From positions 48,700,440-48,764,439 of the forward strand of contig OX485807.1 in assembly GCA_950295325.1 (NCBI GenBank): a DNA stretch of 64,000 nucleotides. The letters run 5' to 3'. The stretch's first letter is position 1. Each line of letters begins with the position of its first letter. Positions 58,998-64,000 of this stretch are shown piece by piece. Under the pieces are notes generated by a model that was not told the origin of the DNA, searched no databases, and saw only the letters and a program-made list of their open reading frames with translations. The DNA comes from Polytrichum commune (taxonomy: Eukaryota > Streptophyta > Polytrichopsida > Polytrichales > Polytrichaceae). The position numbers were made by a program, and so were the translations under genes.

Positions 58998-61900
58998 TCA
59001 ATCAACAATGACGTTGTCACTACTAGATTCCCTACTTCCAAAGATACTCCCCTCATGGCCGCCCTCATCTGAAGAGGAATCTAAGGTATGGCATTCATTA
59101 TCCACCTCTGCAAGAACATTGAAGAAGTCTAAGGCACGGGGGTCATAACGTGGAGACGGGGTACTAGCTTTGCTAGGAGAAGGTTGTGCCGCTAGTACCA
59201 TCGCCATATCATGGGCATAGATTGGCAAAGAGAATCCCTTGGTAGGCGTACCAAACACATCCGCTCCAAGGCCAAGTCTGAAAACAAGCATGAAAATTGT
59301 AAGAAAAAGGATGGAAAATGTAAAAGCTAAGTGGACAAGGAAAAGAAGCAACTTAGAAGGTCATCATACTCACTTACTGCGAGGACTTTGGCCTCGATCG
59401 CTTCAAGGCCGGCGGCCTCTTCTGCGTGCTTTGTGAAGCCTGCGTGGAAGCAACAACAATGGATGGAGCCTTCACCGGAGGCTTAACACTCTTAAGTGGC
59501 TTAAGGACACGGTTGAAGGTGTCCTCGTCCTCCTCAAGAGCAACGATATGGCGCCCAAGCTGCCTGCATGCATGGATAGAAGTCCCTGTTGCGGAGGAAA
59601 TGTTAGCAAAGGGAAAAAAGAAAAAAAAACTTAGAAATTGAAAACTTGGATATGATGACAAGTGAAGTAGGACATACCAACGCCCGCATTAACGTCCACC
59701 ACAACCTGTCCAATGTCCGTAGTGGCCATTATCAAGGAGGACATGAAAGAAATATCTTTCTCCCGGGGACCACGCCAAGCTTTGGAGCCGTCCATGAGAG
59801 GAGTTACGGTATAATTCATAATCGCATCATCCATATCGAGCTCAATGCCAAGAGCCTTGAGCTCATTGGCATCGCGAAGGCGGAATGACGAGTGCCGGGG
59901 CCGCTTATCAAGGTCGGATCCAATTGTTTTGGTGGCACGAACAAGTAAGACAACCTGGAAGAGGTTGGTGGTCTTGTCCACATGTTTAGCTGAATGAAGG
60001 CGAAGACGGTTGACTCCCAGCCACTCCTTAAAGATCGTGAACCCAAAAGCAGCGAAGTGGTCTTGAATGCTCTCCTTGAAGTCACCATTGTCATCTGCAT
60101 GAAAGAGGAGGAGAGCTCCATCGTCATGCAGGATCTCATCCGCAAAATCGAAGAGCTCACCTAGAAAATCGGTATCCAATGCATTCCAGGAAGGTACACT
60201 ATAGGAAGGATCGGAGACATTGGGTACAGGCATGTTCTCCGGGATGTCGGCAATGACAAGATCAGCCATGCCCACATCTGACCTCGCAACGCCTAGAGCT
60301 CTCCGCGGATAGGAGGGTGGAAGAGAAAGAATGAAGTTGGAAACCTCCTGAAAATGACGACGTTGATGAAGGATAGAGGCATTCAAGATGCATTCTAAAA
60401 CAACGGGAGGACGCCTAGCAGATGAAAGAATGGGCGAAGGAGGTGGCCTGGATAGAGTAGGAACTTCACTAAGAGATGGAGTAGATGCAACTGCCGCCTC
60501 AGGTGAAGCAGGGGGAGGGGGATCATCCTCCACAGTCTTGAGCTTCCTCGCGCGCTTCTTGAGTGATGATTCGTCTTGAGTTGCACGCTTCCTCCTCTTG
60601 GACTTCTGTGTGTTGGCCTCATCGACAGTCGCAACAACCTCATCCGCCTCCGGAAGTTGACTGTCAAGGAGAACAACCTCATCGCTTTGAGCGGGAGGCA
60701 GGGAAGGCTCTCCACCGGAGAGCCGAATCTTCAACTCCGCCTCCTCGTCCGGTTGCCACGTCCTCTTACATTCCAAGTACCAACAACACTCGCGGAGATG
60801 CGGGAGGGAGAAGTTGCGCTTTTGAGCCGGGGAAAATATGAAGGTAGGTGAAGAGGAATCAGACCATGCATCAAGAAACGGAGGGAGCTTCTTCAAAGCC
60901 TTCTTCTTGAAGAGCTCGTGCTTGATGTACCTTGACAACGAAGGAGTGAGGCCAATTAGCAACTTAGAAAACAAATGGTTTGAAATAAATGAGGTGAACA
61001 CAAGATTTTCCAACTAACGTACCTACAGATTAAGCGCTTAACAATGTTGTCAGCGCCTTTGACATCCTTCCACCACGTCCCCTTTCCGTATATATCTGAC
61101 CATGAGAAGTGACCAATGAACGCCTTATCCCAGAGACAGATTCGCCACTTCTTCAAGTAATCCGGCAATGAATCAACTTCCACGTCTCCGTCAAGCCCAC
61201 CCAAGGCATTAAGTATATCGGGTAACTCCTTGACCGCGGCATCCTCTAGCTGTGGATAAATTCAAGGCCAAGATAAGAATTGGCACAAAAGGAAGAGTTG
61301 AAAGGTAAGGATGGATAAGGAGTATAGACGTACCCCTGCCCAAAACGCAGTTTTATTGAGCCAAGGTTTCAAGGTGTCCTCGCTTGCAGGACTTTTGGGA
61401 AACCGGATAGCTTCACGATTGAAACTTCCACTGTTCCACCACTTTAACCAACGGACTTTATACTCTGGCTCCACTGCAGCTGTGGCAATAAGTTGCAATT
61501 TCTCCAATGTCATCTCAATCTTTTGAGAATGGTGGGCGCTATAATGCCTAGTAATCTGAAACACTTGCAATCAAAAAAGAAGGCGAAGTAAATTTGAGAA
61601 TATATTCTCAGAAAGTGCTGCAAAGAATGCTAGCAGTAAGCCCTCACTTGAGACCTCTCCCATAAGCACATTCAAATCAAATCTATTTCAACTAAAAACT
61701 AACCTCTTAGGCCCCTTTCAAACCTCTCTGGTTAGCACCCTAACCAGAAATTTCTCAAAATACAACCATACAAGCCCTCACAATAGCCCTCAACAATAAG
61801 CTAAATCAAATCGATTTCAACAAAATGAATACCTCTAAGCCCCCCTAAGCCCTCCCCCACAAGCACCTTAGCTAGAAAATGCGAAAAAAAAACCATCCCA

Positions 61901-64000
61901 GCCCTCACCTCAGACCAAATTGAAGCCAAAAAAAATAACATGAGAGGTCCCCAAGGTGGCTATCCTAGGGCTGTCGGATCCGACAGAGGCCCAGGGCCCT
62001 CCCTTTGGAGCTCTCCCACTAGCACCTTAACCAGAAATTCAAAAATTAAAACCATACGAGCCCACGCATCAGCCCTTTTGTAAAGCAAAATCAAATTAAA
62101 TTTAACAAAAAAAAACATCTAAGCCCCCCTTCAAACCTCTCTCATTAGCCCCCTAACCAGAAATTCAAAAATTAAAACCATGCAAGCCCTTACCTCAGCC
62201 CTCATCCATAACCAAAATCAAATCAATTTCAACAAATTCGAAGCCTCTAAGCGTCCCTTCAAAGCTCTCTCATTAGCCCCCCAACCTGAAATTTCACAAA
62301 ATACAACCATAGAAGCCCTCACAATAGCCCTCAACAATAAGGACCTTTCCCATAAGGACATTCAAATTTAATTCAACCAAAACGTACCTCCTCTAGGAAC
62401 TGTTTTCCAAGGGCGGGGTTTGCGATTGATTGTTGTTTGTTAAACTTGTGCCCAAGTTCCTCAGTCGTCTTCTTAATCACAGCGTCCAATACCTCACCCA
62501 ACCGGTTCCCAGATTGCTCCTCTGGAGGAACTTCCTCCTTGTAGATTTGGGCTGCCTCATCTACCGCATCGGCTATCTCTTGCTGAACATATATTCGAAA
62601 TTGTAAGATCATGACTAAAAGTATTGAATGCGAAGTAGAAGGTTGAGGAATTTGGAGTGACTTACATTGAAAATGAAGGACACCATAAGGTCTTGGGTCA
62701 GCGGGTACCAAGGGCTCTTGGGGCTCTTGGGGCCTCTGCTCTTGCACGCTTAGAATTGCTCCTCGGTCAACAATGGCTGATAGTAGCTAAGATCATACGA
62801 ACCGTATTTTTGAATGCGGTGTAGAGTGTGTACGAGGCTAGTTTTAACGTGAGCGGTTTGGTTAGCCCTGTTGCGGTTGAGACAAATGCCATTAGATGCC
62901 AATAAAAAAATGAAGGAAAAAACGATTTGAAAAACTAACATACTTACTTGTTGATGTCGTGCATTGCGTTAAAGACGTCTCCACGCCCACCCGTTGTGTC
63001 GAGGACAACACATTCTGGACAACCATGCTTCTCATACCAGAGTGCATCGTCCTTGTGATCTGATTCGATACACTCCTTCCACGCAAGCAAGCGGTGGTTA
63101 CCATCATACACGAAGAACATACATCCACTGAGGCTCATCAAATCCTTATCCGCGCGTAGAAAAGACTCAAACTTATCATTTTCTGCAACCCAAAGCTCTC
63201 CCCATTCACGCCTGTCTTTCGCAGAAATGAATCGATTATCTCCAGACTCATTTATAGTAGACACGTACAAAGTGGCAGACCCAGCTTGGTATCCAAATTG
63301 AAATGCCGCCATGAGCTTTGTAACGTCGCTGCGGAGGGTTGGGCGAACCAATGGCATGTGAATCAACCTGCAGAGGGGGATTCTCATAGAGGACTTTTCT
63401 ACCGGTTGTATCCTCATGCCCTCAACAACTGAGAAGCTATCTTTCTTTAAATTGTGGCGAATCCGATACTCCATTGCACAAACACCGACATCCGATTCTG
63501 CAGGTGAGCCGCAGAGTGGCATCCCGGGTGTATGGGTTTCGCTACTACCTGGTGTAAGCCCAATATTTTCAGCAAGTGACAACGGAGACCCTTGCTCCTT
63601 ATGCTCCTCAACACTAAGGGATGACTTAGCACCATTGCGAACCCCAACATCCAAAGACTCTCCATCCCCCACCATCTCAATGATCTCCTGAGAAGCAATT
63701 AGTTACAAAGGTGAGGACCAGCCAAATGAACAAAATATGCATAAGAATGACCACTTTAAAAGGTTCCGAAGTGGGAACCTATTTGACCTCTCCCAAAAGC
63801 AAAGTCAAATCATTTGCAACTAAAACAAACCTCTCAAGCCATCACTTCAGCACGCTCCCACTAGCACACTAGCTAGAAAATTAAAAAAAAACCATACCCG
63901 CCCTCACCCATAAGCAAAGGCAAATCAATTTCAACCAAAGCAAACCTCTAAGCCCCCCTTCAAAGCTCTCCCACTAGCACCTTAACCAGAAATTCCAGAA
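58998..64000 (-). CDS. ParB/Srx-like plus DNA methyltransferase-like protein (5' end outside the window)
   Basis: Nine visible exons, in coding order: 63687-62948, 62867-62799, 62735-62666, 62582-62388, 61555-61334, 61249-61019, 60962-59678, 59585-59378 and 59277-58998 (TGA). They sum to 3300 nt and every junction is in phase, leaving 1099 residues. Exon 1 opens after an acceptor at 63688-63689, so the start lies upstream. The first exon carries a ParB/sulfiredoxin-like domain with FFVYDGNHRLLAWKECIE. The long seventh exon has a Lys/Arg-rich nuclear-signal-like stretch (KSKRRKRA, KKRARKLK), then a beta-class methyltransferase-like fold. The catalytic-motif position reads ADLVIADIPENM (DPPY-type in active enzymes), followed by DDGALLLFHADD, GFTIFKEWLGVNR and, across the next junction, VVVDVNAGVGTS and GRHIVALEEDEDTFNRV. 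The tail is acidic. It probably binds DNA or nucleotides in the nucleus; catalysis is doubtful. Confidence 0.75.
61600..62387 (-). repeat. Tandem repeat (about 128 bp) in an intron of the ParB-methyltransferase-like gene
   Basis: An AACCAGAAATT-type landmark recurs at about 61742, 61871, 62029, 62155 and 62283, followed each time by AAACCAT and AAGCCCTCAC or a variant. The array fills the largest intron (61556-62387). The same unit reappears at 63780-64000. Confidence 0.8.
61971..61986. repeat. 16-bp perfect palindrome
   Basis: CTGTCGGATCCGACAG, with the same CGGATCCG core as the intergenic palindromes, lies inside the intronic repeat array. Confidence 0.9.
63688..64000 (-). repeat. Upstream intron of the ParB-methyltransferase-like gene, carrying the same 128-bp repeat
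   Basis: Beyond the acceptor at 63688-63689 the sequence is non-coding. From about 63780 it matches the repeat at 61600-62387 (TAGCTAGAAAATT near 63870 and AACCAGAAATTCC near 63985). Confidence 0.7.

Noticed and set aside
34101-63690. Reassignment of TAG/TAA to glutamine, suggested by in-frame TAG/TAA codons in element A and both genes while their ends are TGA.
   Set aside because: Thousands of codons in the same frames use CAA/CAG with no further TAA/TAG, most interruptions fall in plausible short introns, the pol TAG sits at a Trp position, and both small LTR-B ORFs end at an aligned TAG.

Overview
The window looks like nuclear DNA of a land plant. It is AT-rich and gene-poor and carries plant-type Ty3/gypsy LTR retrotransposons without a chromodomain, one of them with a tRNA-Asp-type primer binding site. 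It also holds decayed leucine-rich-repeat remnants of NLR resistance genes, hAT-type relics, a tRNA-derived SINE-like copy and genes with many short GT-AG introns. I cannot name the species. Nothing bacterial, organellar or viral in organisation was seen.

Layout. 1-24.8 kb is mostly a graveyard of repeats with no intact gene. It contains a pogo-like relic (3.2-4.1 kb), a tandemly duplicated element with terminal inverted repeats (4.8-6.2 kb), a SINE-like copy (7.3-7.5 kb), a short foldback (8.2 kb), a decayed hAT transposase (20.6-22.1 kb) with an internally deleted derivative (17.5-17.8 kb), and a 602-bp MITE-like insertion (22.4-23.0 kb) whose empty site survives at 12.1 kb. An LTR element (here LTR-B) with a large 5' LTR and a truncated 3' LTR lies at 24825-27031, flanked by CAATG target duplications.

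28526-45327 is a complete 16.8-kb minus-strand LTR retrotransposon (element A). Its two 1913-bp LTRs show no difference in the stretches compared, and it is flanked by CTCCT target duplications. In element order it has the 5' LTR, the primer binding site, a leader that hosts an antisense LTR-B-like sequence, two short 5' ORFs, gag-protease with four zinc knuckles, RT-RNase H-integrase, a 963-residue coiled-coil ORF and the 3' LTR. Gag and pol share one reading frame interrupted by two TAG codons. 45.3-53 kb holds NLR remnants, including a 1.1-kb inverted duplication (49.6-50.7 kb).

53.7-64 kb is the gene-bearing end. Two multi-exon genes converge: an unrecognised plus-strand gene (53756-58266) and a minus-strand gene (58998 to beyond 64000). 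All nine visible exons of the minus-strand gene join in phase. It encodes a ParB/Srx-like domain followed by a beta-class DNA N4/N6 methyltransferase-like domain with a degenerate catalytic motif, an architecture reminiscent of prokaryotic and phage proteins. Three tandem copies of a perfect 26-bp palindrome lie between the two genes. The ParB-methyltransferase-like gene, the LTR-B small ORF and the stop-codon layout of element A are the most interesting items. Exon models come from reading splice sites by eye and need transcript support.
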